This document shows positions 46,638 through 55,716 of a DNA stretch of 64,000 nucleotides, piece by piece; position 1 is the first letter of the stretch; each line of letters begins with the position of its first letter. The notes beneath the pieces are model-generated. The model did not search any database and was not told where the DNA came from. It saw nothing but the letters and a program-made list of their open reading frames with translations. The stretch is taken from assembly GCF_017309585.1 (NCBI RefSeq), contig NZ_CP071321.1, forward strand, positions 2,294,001 to 2,358,000, written 5' to 3'. This DNA comes from Nitrogeniibacter aestuarii (GTDB lineage Bacteria > Pseudomonadota > Gammaproteobacteria > Burkholderiales > Rhodocyclaceae). The position numbers and the translations under genes were made by a program.

Positions 46638-47588
46638 ATGGCCTTTGTCATTCACTCCGCCAAGGCACTGACACAATCGAAGGTGCGTGCGATTGATTTT
46701 CGCACGCTGATTGCCGGTGTTTCGGCTACGCTGTTGCTGACGTTGGGCGGAGGTATCTGGATCGGTTACGGTCTGGCTCCCGCGAACCCGGAGGTGTCGA
46801 CTTCCGTGCTGCCCGTGGTGGTGGCCAGTGAAGGAGAGACGTCTGCGCCAGAAGAACGCTTCCTGATCGATCGACTGGGTGAGCTTTCCGGTCGTCTGTT
46901 TCGCCTGGAGTCCGAGGCGGAAACCCTCGCCGAACGCATCGGTGTCATCAATACCTTCGAGCAACGACTCAAGAAAAGCGTTCCGGTGATCAAACCGGTC
47001 AATGCCAAGGATGGCTCCGTGGGCGGTCCGATGATGCCGCCGGTCGGCGCGCGACTCTCACGCACCGACCCCGACGCTGAGACCGACGCGCCTGAGATCA
47101 CCATCGCTTCCATCGAAAAACAGCTCGAGGCTCTGGACGCTGCCCTTGAGTCAATTGACGCCGCGGCCTCGCGCAGAAAACTCTCCCACATGCTGTTTCC
47201 CAGCCGCGAGCCGGTTCGCGAGGCCCGTCGCAGTTCCAACTTCGGCAATCGCTACGATCCATTCACGGGGCGTCGCGCGTTCCACAGCGGCATGGATTTC
47301 CCGGCACCACAGGGCACCCCCATTTACGCCAGTGCAGGCGGCAAGGTGGTCGTGGCCGGTTGGCATCGCGAGTATGGCAACAAGATCGAAATCGATCACG
47401 GCAATGGTCTTGTGAGCCGCTATGCGCACGCATACAAGCTCCTGGTCAAAGAGGGTGATGTGGTCAGCCCGGGCCAGAAAATCGCACTCGTGGGCACCAC
47501 GGGCCGTTCGACCGGCCCTCATCTGCATTTCGAAATCCTCGAAAACGGTCAGTTCGTCAATCCGGCGCATTACCTGATCGGCTCCTGA
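46638..47588 (+). CDS. M23 family metallopeptidase (LytM-type), membrane anchored
   Basis: The 316-residue protein has one N-terminal membrane segment (LIAGVSATLLLTLGGGIWIGYGL), a periplasmic coiled-coil stretch (LIDRLGELSGRLFRLESEAETLAERI) and a C-terminal LytM domain. The zinc ligands are intact: HSGMD (His, Asp) and HLHFE (His). GGKVVVAGWHREYGNKIEIDHGNGLVSRYAHAYKLLVKEGDVV is the family core. It is predicted to cut peptidoglycan cross-links or to act in cell morphogenesis. It heads the same-strand group with a coiled-coil protein and a bactofilin; that gene pairing is a recurrent morphogenesis module. Confidence 0.93.
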   Translation: MAFVIHSAKALTQSKVRAIDFRTLIAGVSATLLLTLGGGIWIGYGLAPANPEVSTSVLPVVVASEGETSAPEERFLIDRLGELSGRLFRLESEAETLAERIGVINTFEQRLKKSVPVIKPVNAKDGSVGGPMMPPVGARLSRTDPDAETDAPEITIASIEKQLEALDAALESIDAAASRRKLSHMLFPSREPVREARRSSNFGNRYDPFTGRRAFHSGMDFPAPQGTPIYASAGGKVVVAGWHREYGNKIEIDHGNGLVSRYAHAYKLLVKEGDVVSPGQKIALVGTTGRSTGPHLHFEILENGQFVNPAHYLIGS

Positions 47589-47601
47589 CCGGACTGCCTG
47601 C

Positions 47602-47982
47602 ATGTTCGGCAAACGCCCCGATACGACCGAGTTGTCGACCCAGGCCATCGTCCTGTCCGATGCCCGAAAGGGTCGCCAATGGCTCATCGCCATTTTCATG
47701 ATTGGATCCCTGGCTGCCCTTGGCTACATGGGGCTGAGCTACCTGGAGCGCATGTATTCACCTGCCGCCCGGGTTGAAGAGCTCGAACAGGAAAACGCTC
47801 GTCTCTCGACCCAGCTCGAAAGCACGCAGAACGAGCTCGAGAAGCTCAGGCTCAACGGCGACATGGAGCGGGCGACACAGACCGAACTGCAGAACCAGAT
47901 CAAGTCCCTCGACGCGGAGTTGTCCAAACTGCGCGAAGAGCTTAATTTTTTCAAGAAAACGAAGCCCAAGCCGTCATCATGA
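47602..47982 (+). CDS. Membrane-anchored coiled-coil protein between M23 peptidase and bactofilin
   Basis: A 126-residue protein: an N-terminal cytoplasmic stretch, one membrane helix (WLIAIFMIGSLAALGYMGLSYL) and a C-terminal coiled coil (VEELEQENARLSTQLESTQNELEKLR through FFKKTKPKPSS). It resembles the N-terminal part of longer DUF6776-type proteins found near bactofilin genes in betaproteobacteria, but is short. The topology puts the coiled coil in the periplasm. It starts 13 nt after the M23 stop and ends 42 nt before the bactofilin ATG. A linker between the cell wall hydrolase and the bactofilin is an inference from position. Confidence 0.75.
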   Translation: MFGKRPDTTELSTQAIVLSDARKGRQWLIAIFMIGSLAALGYMGLSYLERMYSPAARVEELEQENARLSTQLESTQNELEKLRLNGDMERATQTELQNQIKSLDAELSKLREELNFFKKTKPKPSS

Positions 47983-48024
47983 TGATGGTATGGTCACCGC
48001 GTTCGCCTGATTGGAGGATTGAAG

Positions 48025-48465
48025 ATGTTTGGTCGAAAGAAAGCCAAGGTGCCGGGCGCATCGATCGAGATCAACAAGCTGTCGAGCCTGATTGCAGATA
48101 ACGTAGAGATCGTTGGTGACGTCATCTTTTCCGGCGGCTTGCGCGTGGACGGATGCGTCAAGGGCAACGTGATCAACAAGGACGAGGAGCGCGCGCTGCT
48201 CGTGCTCAGTGAGCAGGGCCGGATCGAGGGGAGTGTGAAGACCCATGATGCCGTGGTCAATGGCACCATCGTCGGTGACCTGACCGTCAATCACTTTCTG
48301 GAGCTACAGGCAAACGCTCGCGTCACCGGCAACATTACCTATCGTCAGCTGCAGATGGATTGCGGTGCGTCGGTGGATGGCAAGCTGGAAAAGACCGGTA
48401 CCGACGTGGAAGAAAAGCGCAACGTCGTGGAGTTCGGCGACGTGTCTTCGGGTACCAAGGGCTGA
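48025..48465 (+). CDS. Bactofilin
   Basis: A 146-residue polymer-forming cytoskeletal protein of the DUF583/bactofilin family, a right-handed beta-helix. The repeats are visible as LIADNVEIVGDVIFSGGLRVDG, GCVKGNVINK, GRIEGSVKTHDAVVNGTIVGDLTV and ANARVTGNITYRQLQMDCGASVDGKLE. Bactofilins assemble into filaments on the inner membrane and position peptidoglycan enzymes; the adjacent M23 peptidase fits this. ATG 48025 with GGAGG at 48013-48017 is chosen over the TTG at 48019. Confidence 0.95.
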   Translation: MFGRKKAKVPGASIEINKLSSLIADNVEIVGDVIFSGGLRVDGCVKGNVINKDEERALLVLSEQGRIEGSVKTHDAVVNGTIVGDLTVNHFLELQANARVTGNITYRQLQMDCGASVDGKLEKTGTDVEEKRNVVEFGDVSSGTKG

Positions 48466-48469
48466 CTAG

Positions 48470-48916
48470 ATGATCGAACCGCTCTGGTGGCACTGGGTCG
48501 TCGGTGGTATTGCGCTCGTCTTGCTCGAGCTGGCCGTGCCCGCCTTTTTCGTTATCTGGTTCGGACTGGGCGCCTTGCTGGTGGGCGGGCTGCTCATGAT
48601 CGCGCCATCACTGTCATTCACCACCCAGATCGTGATCTGGACACTGACATCGGTCGGCATGACCGTGCTTTGGTTCAAGGTCTTCCGCAGTGACAAACAC
48701 ACGACGACCTCTGGCCAGGCGGCGTCGGTCGTCGGTGAAGTCGGCATGCTGGTGACGGCTGTGGCCCCTTATCAGCCCGGGCAGGTCCGTTTTCAGAAAC
48801 CGGTGCTCGGTGCTGAACTGTGGGAATGCCGGACCGAGGCGGAAATCGCCGCCGGTGAGCGCGTGAAGGTGCTCTCGGTGGAAGGTAGCTACGTGCGCGT
48901 TGCGCCGCTTCACTGA
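48470..48916 (+). CDS. NfeD family membrane protein
   Basis: A 148-residue protein with two or three N-terminal membrane helices (WVVGGIALVLLELAVPAFFVIWFGLGALLVGGLLMI and FTTQIVIWTLTSVGMTVLWFKVF) and a C-terminal OB-fold-like NfeD domain (SVVGEVGMLVTAVAPYQPGQVRFQ, GERVKVLSVEGSYVRV). NfeD proteins are encoded with SPFH proteins and probably bind them in membrane microdomains. The start is 4 nt after the bactofilin stop and 36 nt before the SPFH gene. Confidence 0.92.
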   Translation: MIEPLWWHWVVGGIALVLLELAVPAFFVIWFGLGALLVGGLLMIAPSLSFTTQIVIWTLTSVGMTVLWFKVFRSDKHTTTSGQAASVVGEVGMLVTAVAPYQPGQVRFQKPVLGAELWECRTEAEIAAGERVKVLSVEGSYVRVAPLH

Positions 48917-48952
48917 TCTCTTCCAAAAAACTCATTTCAAGGAATCAAACTG

Positions 48953-49804
48953 ATGACTGATGCGCTGATCGTCATGATCGCCGTTTTCATTTTTGTGGCC
49001 GTTACCATCGCGAAGGGCGTGCGCCTGGTCCCGCAGGGCCAGGAATGGGTGGTCGAGCGACTGGGTAAATACCACAGCACCTTGTTGCCCGGCCTCAATA
49101 TCGTCATTCCGTATTTCGACCAGATCGCCTACAAACTGATCACGAAGGACATCATCCTCGACGTTCAGGAACAGGAGGTGATTACCCGTGACAATGCGGT
49201 GATTCGTGCCAATGCGGTGGCCTTCATCAAGGTGACCGATCCGGTCAAGGCGGCGTACGGCGTCACGGATTTTGCCGAGGCCATTCGCAATCTCATCATG
49301 ACCACGCTGCGTTCGATCATCGGCGAGATGGATCTGGATGAAGCCCTGTCCTCTCGCGACAAGATCAAGGCCCGCCTGCGTGAGAGCATTGCCGACGAGG
49401 CTGTCGATTGGGGGCTGAGCGTCAAATCCGTTGAAATCCAGGATATCAATCCGTCACCGTCGATGCAGCAGGCAATGGAAATGCAGGCTGCCGCAGAACG
49501 CTCTCGCAAGGCCATGGTGACTAAGGCGGAAGGTGAGAAGCAGGCCGCGGTGCTCGAGGCTGAAGCCCGCCTAGAAGCGGCCAAGCGCGACGCCAGTGCC
49601 CAGGTGATGCTGGCCGAGGCATCGGCCGAAGCCATTCGCCGTGTCGCCACGGCCATCGGCGACAATACGGCCCCGGTTCAGTACGTGCTTGGTGAAAAAT
49701 ACGTGTCCGCCTTGCAGCATCTGAGCGCGTCCGACAACAGCAAGATCGTTGTCTTGCCGGCCGATCTCAACGAAGCGATTCGTGGTTTCTTCAGCAAGAA
49801 GTAG
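48953..49804 (+). CDS. SPFH/stomatin-like membrane protease regulator (QmcA-like)
   Basis: A 283-residue protein with an N-terminal membrane helix (ALIVMIAVFIFVAVTIA), the SPFH domain (GVRLVPQGQEWVVERLGKYHSTLLPGLNIVIPYFD) and a helical C-terminal part (AMEMQAAAERSRKAMVTKAEGEKQAAVLEAEARLEAAKRDASAQVM). SPFH proteins oligomerise at the membrane and organise proteases and lipids. It follows the NfeD gene in the same run and ends before a bidirectional terminator. ATG 48953 has AAGGAA upstream. Confidence 0.95.
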   Translation: MTDALIVMIAVFIFVAVTIAKGVRLVPQGQEWVVERLGKYHSTLLPGLNIVIPYFDQIAYKLITKDIILDVQEQEVITRDNAVIRANAVAFIKVTDPVKAAYGVTDFAEAIRNLIMTTLRSIIGEMDLDEALSSRDKIKARLRESIADEAVDWGLSVKSVEIQDINPSPSMQQAMEMQAAAERSRKAMVTKAEGEKQAAVLEAEARLEAAKRDASAQVMLAEASAEAIRRVATAIGDNTAPVQYVLGEKYVSALQHLSASDNSKIVVLPADLNEAIRGFFSKK

Positions 49805-49822
49805 CCACCAGTCGCATTCAGA

Positions 49823-49850
49823 AAAAGGGCGTCCGATCGGACGCCCTTTT
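49823..49850. terminator. Bidirectional terminator between the SPFH gene and the glycosyltransferase cluster
   Basis: AAAAGGGCGTCC-GATC-GGACGCCCTTTT is a perfect palindrome with A and T runs at its edges, so it can stop transcription from both converging genes; the stop codon of the minus-strand gene starts at its last base. Confidence 0.9.
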
Positions 49851-51304
49851 TATTTGTAGCCCTTGAAGCCTTCGAGCAGGAAGAGATGACGGGTTCGGGT
49901 CAGATCGGGATATACCGGCACCTCCGCAACGCCCAGATAGGTTGAGCGGTCGAAGTGCTCGGCAATCCGAGTGACATCGGGGGCCTCCGAGACGAACAGG
50001 AAAGGGCCTGGTGTGTCGTCGGTCAACGGCGCAGTCAGTTCGTACTGATCCATGACGTGATCGCTCGGGTGCCAGGCCGCCCAGCGTTTGGGCTGAAGAT
50101 AGTAGATAAGCTGGGCAAGTGATTCGCGTTCTGTGGCAAGAATGGCAGCGTCCGGATACTGGTTGGTATAGGGTCGCACCTGTTCCGCCAGCGCGGCCCA
50201 GCCCCTGGCACGCTTGTACGGATCCTTCTTGGCGGTGAGGGTATGACCAGACAGCGCGTAGATCTGTGGCCAGTGGTAGATCGCCACTGAAAGCAGGACG
50301 TTGATGCCCACGGCCCAGGCCAGCATACGCTTGAGATCGTTCATCAGAAAATAGGCGGGCACCAGCAGGCAGGCCCCCACAAAACTCGGAGCAGCCCAGT
50401 TTCCGTTGGCCCGCCCGGTGAGGGCCTGGACACTGACCAGGATGATCAGGGGCAAGGTCATCAGGACAAGTGCTCGCGACTGTTCATGCTCCCAGAGCCG
50501 CGAGCTTCTGATCAGGACCATGACGAGTGCAATACCGAGAAATGGTCCGATGGAGGCCCATTGAGCGCCCATGAACTCGAGGAATTCCCCCGGCGCAAAC
50601 GCGCGAGACTCAAGGCGCGTAATTTCAGCGGTATGCACAAAGGTCGGAAACCCGTGGTCTGCGTTCCAGACGATGTTCGGGATGAACAGCGCCACCCCCA
50701 CGAGAAAACCTGTCCATGGCTTCAGACTGGCCAGCTGGCGGCGGCCGGCAGGACTGAAGATCATCACCAGAAACGCCGATCCGGCGAATGCGGCCATGGT
50801 GTACTTCGTCATCATCCCCAGACCGAAGCAGAATCCCACCAACAACCAGTATCGCCAGGACGCTGTGTCGAGGGCTCTGAGCAACGCGTACAGCCCGAGT
50901 GACCACAGGAACAGCAAGGGCGCGTCGGTCGACACGAACAGCCCCAGTGCCGCCACGAGCGGCATGGTCATGAATGTCACGCCCGACCAGAAGCCGGCCC
51001 GTGCCGAAAAATAGCGTCTGCCAATGGCGAAGAGCACGAGTGCGGTGCCAGGGTAACTGAGTAGTGCGGGAAGCTTGAGGGCAACGAGCGTGTGGCCGAA
51101 GACCGATTCACTGAGGGCAATCAGGGCCGCGATCATGGGCGGCTTGGAGTAATAGCCCCAGTCGAGGTGCTGCGACCAGCCCCAGTAATAGGCTTCATCA
51201 ACGTATGTGTCGATGCCCAGCAGATGGATCACCCAGATCCTGTAGGCGGTCAGGCCGATACAGACAGCGACCAGCCCGGCGAAATACTGACGATCTGACG
51301 CCAT
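49850..51304 (-). CDS. GT39/ArnT-like glycosyltransferase, second copy
   Basis: A 484-residue polytopic protein with about 12 membrane helices. It has the ArnT/PMT-type opening VDEAYYWGWSQHLDWGYYSKPPMIAALI (acidic residues of the first periplasmic loop), a large C-terminal periplasmic part and the FVSTDAPLLFLWSLGLYALLRAL region. It should transfer a sugar from a polyprenyl-phosphate donor to a lipid or protein in the periplasm. ATG 51304 is preferred over TTG 51313. It is the last gene of the five-gene glycan cluster, 5 nt after the upstream GT39. Confidence 0.87.
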   Translation of the reverse strand: MASDRQYFAGLVAVCIGLTAYRIWVIHLLGIDTYVDEAYYWGWSQHLDWGYYSKPPMIAALIALSESVFGHTLVALKLPALLSYPGTALVLFAIGRRYFSARAGFWSGVTFMTMPLVAALGLFVSTDAPLLFLWSLGLYALLRALDTASWRYWLLVGFCFGLGMMTKYTMAAFAGSAFLVMIFSPAGRRQLASLKPWTGFLVGVALFIPNIVWNADHGFPTFVHTAEITRLESRAFAPGEFLEFMGAQWASIGPFLGIALVMVLIRSSRLWEHEQSRALVLMTLPLIILVSVQALTGRANGNWAAPSFVGACLLVPAYFLMNDLKRMLAWAVGINVLLSVAIYHWPQIYALSGHTLTAKKDPYKRARGWAALAEQVRPYTNQYPDAAILATERESLAQLIYYLQPKRWAAWHPSDHVMDQYELTAPLTDDTPGPFLFVSEAPDVTRIAEHFDRSTYLGVAEVPVYPDLTRTRHLFLLEGFKGYK

Positions 51305-51309
51305 CGTGA

Positions 51310-52860
51310 TCAAGGTTCGAGGCGACGAATCACCACCACGCCACCGTCCTCGAAGACTGTCTCGTAACCGGCGGGAGGCACTCGATCAATGCGCGTCACC
51401 GCCAGATGCCCGGGTTCAGGTTCACGCCGGGGGGTCTCGTGTTGTGCATAGACGCTGAAACTGGGGGTGTCGAAACGGATACGCGTGGCACTTTCACCCA
51501 GGGCATTCACGAACAACCCAGCCGCCTTCACGGGCCCCTGCGCGACTTCACCAAGATACGGAGTAACAACCGTCGATAGCACCACAATCTGGACCAGAGC
51601 AGCGCCGGCAAGCCTGACCCAGATTTTCTGGACCGAGAAAACGGCAAAGGCAATCCACAGCGCCAGCCCGAGCAGCGTGACAAGGTAGTAGGTGGGAGAA
51701 ACGACATCCAGAGCCCGGGCGAACTGAGCACGTTGGTAAGCGTCACCCGCATCCGTTGTGGACAGATATCCCAGCACGCTGGGGATCAGCGGCAACATGG
51801 CCAGAAACAGACCGGCCGGGACAAGGTGCGGCCAGCCGCGTTTGAGTTCGTCGCGGTGCGCGGCGATCAGCAGGAACAGGGGCGTTGCGCCATACAGTGC
51901 GTAGTGCGGCAGTTTGGTGCCGGAGAGGCTGAAGAATATGACGACGAAAGCGGCCCAGATCCAGAGAAAACGCCTCACGCCCGTGTCACGGTCGCTGAAC
52001 ACCCGGCGCATGGCCGCGAACAGCGGCCCGCTCCAGGGAAGCAGCAACACCGGCACGATCAGCACGTAATAGAACATGCTGCCTGCATGTCCTTCCAGCG
52101 TTCCGGTAAAGCGTTTGACGTTGTGCTTGAGGAAAAAGCCGTCAATGAAGAGCTGGCCATGGACGCCCAGGGTATAGGCGTACCAGGGGACGACCAGGAC
52201 AAGCAAAAGCACCCAGCCGACGGGGTTGAATACCGATTTGAGCCAGCGACGCCACTGGCCGCGACTGAGGCAGTAAAGCAATGTCACCGCGGCTGGAACA
52301 ATGATGGCGATCGGCCCCTTGGTGAGCACCCCAAGACCCATCCACAAGTAGCTGCGCAACAGAGGCGCTCTTTTTCCGGTTTCGAGATGGCGCCAGGCGT
52401 CGAACAGCGTCAGGGCGAGCAGCAGGTTGAGCAAGGCATCCGCGGTTGCCGCGCGACCGATGATGAATGGGCCCAGCGCGGTACTGGCGATCACTAGCGC
52501 CGCCGTCGCGACCTGCGGGCCGAAACGCTCGCGGGCAAATTGCCAGGTGGCATAGCTCCAGATGGCAGCGGCGACGGCCGAGGGCAGCCGAAAGGCCCAT
52601 TCGGTCGGCCCGAACATCAGATAACCGATCGCCTGCAGCCAGTAGACGAGAATCGGTTTGTCGAAACGATGTTCGCCATCCATGTAGGTGGACAGGAAGT
52701 CGCCGCGGGCGAACATCTCGCGCGTGGCCTCCGAAAAGGCGCCTTCATCCACATCGAACAGGGGCGCCGAGCCCAGACACAGGAAAAACGAGACAAGCGG
52801 CAACAGAAAGGCGAGGGCGCTCAGCGCTCTCGGCACGTTGCGCCCATGCTCAGTGGTCAT
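51310..52860 (-). CDS. GT39/ArnT-like glycosyltransferase
   Basis: The 516-residue membrane protein starts with a hydrophobic helix followed by the ArnT signature PLFDVDEGAFSEATREMFARGDFLSTYMDGEHRFDKPILVYWLQAI, which carries the conserved acidic residues of the active-site loop. About 12 helices are predicted and a periplasmic C-terminal domain closes it. It is closest in layout to lipid A 4-amino-arabinose transferases, but other sugars are equally possible. ATG 52860 (MTTEHGRN) overlaps the GT2 gene end by 11 nt. Confidence 0.89.
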   Translation of the reverse strand: MTTEHGRNVPRALSALAFLLPLVSFFLCLGSAPLFDVDEGAFSEATREMFARGDFLSTYMDGEHRFDKPILVYWLQAIGYLMFGPTEWAFRLPSAVAAAIWSYATWQFARERFGPQVATAALVIASTALGPFIIGRAATADALLNLLLALTLFDAWRHLETGKRAPLLRSYLWMGLGVLTKGPIAIIVPAAVTLLYCLSRGQWRRWLKSVFNPVGWVLLLVLVVPWYAYTLGVHGQLFIDGFFLKHNVKRFTGTLEGHAGSMFYYVLIVPVLLLPWSGPLFAAMRRVFSDRDTGVRRFLWIWAAFVVIFFSLSGTKLPHYALYGATPLFLLIAAHRDELKRGWPHLVPAGLFLAMLPLIPSVLGYLSTTDAGDAYQRAQFARALDVVSPTYYLVTLLGLALWIAFAVFSVQKIWVRLAGAALVQIVVLSTVVTPYLGEVAQGPVKAAGLFVNALGESATRIRFDTPSFSVYAQHETPRREPEPGHLAVTRIDRVPPAGYETVFEDGGVVVIRRLEP

Positions 52861-53905
52861 GCGCAACCTCGGCTTGTGCCCAGCCCTCGTTATCCGCGAG
52901 GGCTTTCATGGGTTGCGCGAGATAGGGCCGGGTGTCGCCGGATTCGAAATAGACGCGCGCCAACAGCTCCGCCAACACACCCGAGGTGACCATCTGGATA
53001 CCCGCAATCACCAGGAAGAATCCGCCGAACAACAAGGGGCGCGTGCCGATGCTTTCACCAAGAAACAGCTTGAGCGCGGCCAGATAGGCGAGTATCACCC
53101 CGCCCAGAGCGCCAAGCCCGATGCCGATGCCCCCGAAGAAATGCCCCGGCCGCGTGCGATAGCGCATGAAGAAGTAGACGAACACCAGGTCCAGCACGAC
53201 GCGGAAGGTGCGCGAAATACCGTACTTCGATTCGCCGAACACCCGGGCGTGATGGGTCACGACCTCCTGTGCGATGCGCTTCGGTGTGGTCACCGTGGCA
53301 AGCCAGGCAGGAATGAAGCGATGCATTTCGCCATACAGCCGGACGTTCTTGATGGCGCTTCCGCGGAAGATCTTCAGGCTGCAACCATAGTCGCGCAGAT
53401 GGACGCCCGTCAGGCGAGCAATCAGCCGGTTGGCGATACGTGACGGAATCTTGCGCAGCCACAAGCCATCCTGCCGATTCTTGCGCCAGCCGGCCACCAG
53501 GTCGAGCTCCTCCTTCAGCAAGCGCGAAACCATGCGTGGAATATCGATCGGGTCGTTCTGGAGGTCGCCGTCCATGGTGGCGATCACGCTGCCACGGGCT
53601 GCATCCAGTCCGGCCTGCATGGCGGCGGTCTGCTTGAAGTTGCGCATCAACTCGACCACGCGCACATGCGGGCCATAGGCTTCGGCGCAGCGCTTGAGTT
53701 CGGCCGGCGTCGCGTCCGAGCTGCCGTCATCGACGAGCACGACTTCCCACGGCCACGGGTAGGGGCCCAGGGCCAGATGGATGCGCTCGAGCAAGGGTTC
53801 GACATTTTCCGCCTCGTTGTACATGGGCACCACGACAGACAGCGAGTGCTCGGGCAGATCAGCCGGGATGTCGGGTTGAGCAGGGGGCAGCGGATTCTTC
53901 GTCAT
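52850..53905 (-). CDS. GT2 polyprenyl-phosphate glycosyltransferase (ArnC/DPM-like)
   Basis: A 351-residue enzyme with a cytoplasmic GT-A domain (SVVVPMYNEAENVEPLLERI, VVLVDDGSSDAT, IATMDGDLQNDPIDIP with the DxD-type metal site) and two C-terminal membrane helices (GALGGVILAYLAALKLFL, LLFGGFFLVIAGIQMVTSGVLAELLARVYFE). It should join a nucleotide sugar to undecaprenyl phosphate on the inner leaflet, making the donor used by the GT39 enzymes. The start overlaps the upstream flippase-like gene by 4 nt (ATGA). Confidence 0.93.
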   Translation of the reverse strand: MTKNPLPPAQPDIPADLPEHSLSVVVPMYNEAENVEPLLERIHLALGPYPWPWEVVLVDDGSSDATPAELKRCAEAYGPHVRVVELMRNFKQTAAMQAGLDAARGSVIATMDGDLQNDPIDIPRMVSRLLKEELDLVAGWRKNRQDGLWLRKIPSRIANRLIARLTGVHLRDYGCSLKIFRGSAIKNVRLYGEMHRFIPAWLATVTTPKRIAQEVVTHHARVFGESKYGISRTFRVVLDLVFVYFFMRYRTRPGHFFGGIGIGLGALGGVILAYLAALKLFLGESIGTRPLLFGGFFLVIAGIQMVTSGVLAELLARVYFESGDTRPYLAQPMKALADNEGWAQAEVAHDH

Positions 53906-54828
53906 TTGTATTCTTGACCGGATGAATGGGTGGCGTTGGCGCTATTGTCGCTCAAATGCCCGGCAAGCCAGGCGAGAAAACCTGCGGTACAGGCACAGGC
54001 GATGACAAACAGGTGGAGTGCGAGTGCGGCTTGCAGCCCGGCTTGAAGCGTAACACCGTGGGGCGTCATTGCGGCGGCCGCGCCCGCCTCGTAGGTGCCG
54101 AAACCCGCAACCCCCTGTATGGGGAGTATGGCGGCCAGCTCGGCCCCAAGAGCGCCGGCGGCCCCCACGGCGATATCGGCAGGCAGCACGGTGGCGAGCA
54201 ACCACGCCTGTGCAGCCAGCTTGACCGACCAGTTGGCGATGGTCCAGAGCCAGCCGTAGCGGGCATGCTGGGTGGACGCGGCAAACGCATCGCGTACTTT
54301 GGCCAGTTTGGACAAGGGGCCGCTTCGGGTCAGCCAATCGTGAGGACGACGCGCCCAGCGTGGCAGGGTAAATGCCGTGATCAGCAGGCAGGCGAGGCCG
54401 ACGACCCTGACCCAGAGTGGCAGCCCCGGCCACACACCGATGGCCAGTGCGAACACGACAAACGCATCCTGAAGCCGGAACCAGAACAGCGAGGCCACCG
54501 CGCGCCCCAATGGCGTGCCGAAGAGGCGTCCGAGCAAAATCGGAAAGGCCGCCTCGCCGCCGCGAAACGGAATGATATTGACCATGGCGTTGTGAATCAG
54601 AACGATACGCAGGCAGGCACCGAACCGACCTGGCTGTTCATGGCGGAATTCGTCCCACACGCGCAGGGCGCGGAGCAGATAGCTTTTTGCAAACGCCGCT
54701 GCGGCGATGGCGATCACGCCTGGATCGAGGCGACCGAGCACCGACACGAACGCCATGCCTTGATCACTAGAGAGCAGCCACAGCAAGAGGGCGAGCGTCA
54801 CTGCAACGGCAAGGATGCGCTTGATCAT
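53902..54828 (-). CDS. Lysylphosphatidylglycerol synthetase/UPF0104-type membrane protein (flippase-like)
   Basis: A 308-residue integral membrane protein with about eight helices of the UPF0104/LPG-synthase transmembrane type: NIIPFRGGEAAFPILLGRLFG and the late ILPIQGVAGFGTYEAGAAAAMTPHGV are hallmarks. In glycan clusters such proteins are usually thought to help move or use polyprenyl-linked sugars. ATG 54828 overlaps the PAP2 stop by 4 nt, and its own stop overlaps the GT2 start, so all are translationally coupled. Confidence 0.85.
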   Translation of the reverse strand: MIKRILAVAVTLALLLWLLSSDQGMAFVSVLGRLDPGVIAIAAAAFAKSYLLRALRVWDEFRHEQPGRFGACLRIVLIHNAMVNIIPFRGGEAAFPILLGRLFGTPLGRAVASLFWFRLQDAFVVFALAIGVWPGLPLWVRVVGLACLLITAFTLPRWARRPHDWLTRSGPLSKLAKVRDAFAASTQHARYGWLWTIANWSVKLAAQAWLLATVLPADIAVGAAGALGAELAAILPIQGVAGFGTYEAGAAAAMTPHGVTLQAGLQAALALHLFVIACACTAGFLAWLAGHLSDNSANATHSSGQEYK

Positions 54829-55664
54829 CTTGTGCCTCTCAGCCCATCCGCGACGATGAGGGCCGCCACGGCAACGGCGCAGATTCCCAGCGCGCGCCCG
54901 AAGATCTCGACACTCGGGTAGCCGCTGTCGAGCAGGGTTCTTGCAATGCCCGCAGTCATGCCGATCACGGCCAGAGTGAGCATGCCGTTCGGCCTTTGCC
55001 ACAGCGGCCAGCGACGGGCCGCGAACACGCCGGTCAGGCCCACGCACCACCCGATGGCCGCGCCAGCAAGCACATCCACCGGCCAGTGAGCCCCCACCGC
55101 AAGACGTGAGAGTCCGACCAGGGCTGCCAGGGCAATGATGGGTGCGGCCCAGCGTTTTCGCAGGACGGCCGGAAGCATGTACAGCGCCGCGCTGGCGGCG
55201 GTAAAGGCTGCAGCCGTGTGCCCGGACGGAAAACTCAGCGAGCTCAGTTCGCGGCCAATCACGTGAATCGTGTCTGAGGAGAGCAATTGCTGAGGGCGAT
55301 CGGCGGCAATCAGGTGCTTCAGCCCACGGACGAAGACCAGGCCCGCCGGGCAGGCCAGCAAGACGGCGGTCGAGATGGCCGGGCGAAACATCAGCAGAAT
55401 CGTGGCCCATGCGGCCAGGGAGAGGAGCCCTGCCTGGTCGGTGACGAACGCCCAGAACGCATCCGGCACAGCGCGGGTGAGCGGCTGGACGGCGAGAAAC
55501 AGCGGCTGACTCAGATCGCTCAACCACACCAGCACGGCGGATATTCCGCAGACCAGCGGCAACACCAGCGCACCCGGACCGGGGCGTTGGGGCAGGGCGA
55601 CTTCCTCTCTGTGCGTTGGCATGAACCTGAGCATGGTGCAAAGCCCGGATTCTATCTCATGCAC
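54825..55664 (-). CDS. PAP2-family membrane phosphatase
   Basis: The 279-residue protein has about six helices and the three phosphatase motifs: KHLIAADRP, the [11 protein letters not shown] loop with the PSGH core, and [16 protein letters not shown] with the catalytic histidine. It should dephosphorylate lipid phosphates (undecaprenyl pyrophosphate or phosphatidic acid) on the periplasmic side. It is the first gene of the cluster and divergent from purL. The start is uncertain: ATG 55664 is the longest; 55634 and 55622 are also possible. Confidence 0.87.
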   Translation of the reverse strand: MHEIESGLCTMLRFMPTHREEVALPQRPGPGALVLPLVCGISAVLVWLSDLSQPLFLAVQPLTRAVPDAFWAFVTDQAGLLSLAAWATILLMFRPAISTAVLLACPAGLVFVRGLKHLIAADRPQQLLSSDTIHVIGRELSSLSFPSGHTAAAFTAASAALYMLPAVLRKRWAAPIIALAALVGLSRLAVGAHWPVDVLAGAAIGWCVGLTGVFAARRWPLWQRPNGMLTLAVIGMTAGIARTLLDSGYPSVEIFGRALGICAVAVAALIVADGLRGTR

Positions 55665-55710
55665 CTGTTTTACGGCGCCGACCGGGGCGCCCCCGACCCC
55701 GCTGCTCGGG

Positions 55711-55716
55711 TATAAT
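55711..55716 (+). promoter_or_regulatory. Probable -10 element of purL
   Basis: TATAAT, a consensus -10, lies 76 nt upstream of the purL ATG. No clear -35 is seen. The leader carries GGGAG-N7-CTCCC (55750-55766), a small hairpin that would hide a GGAGG sequence. Confidence 0.6.
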
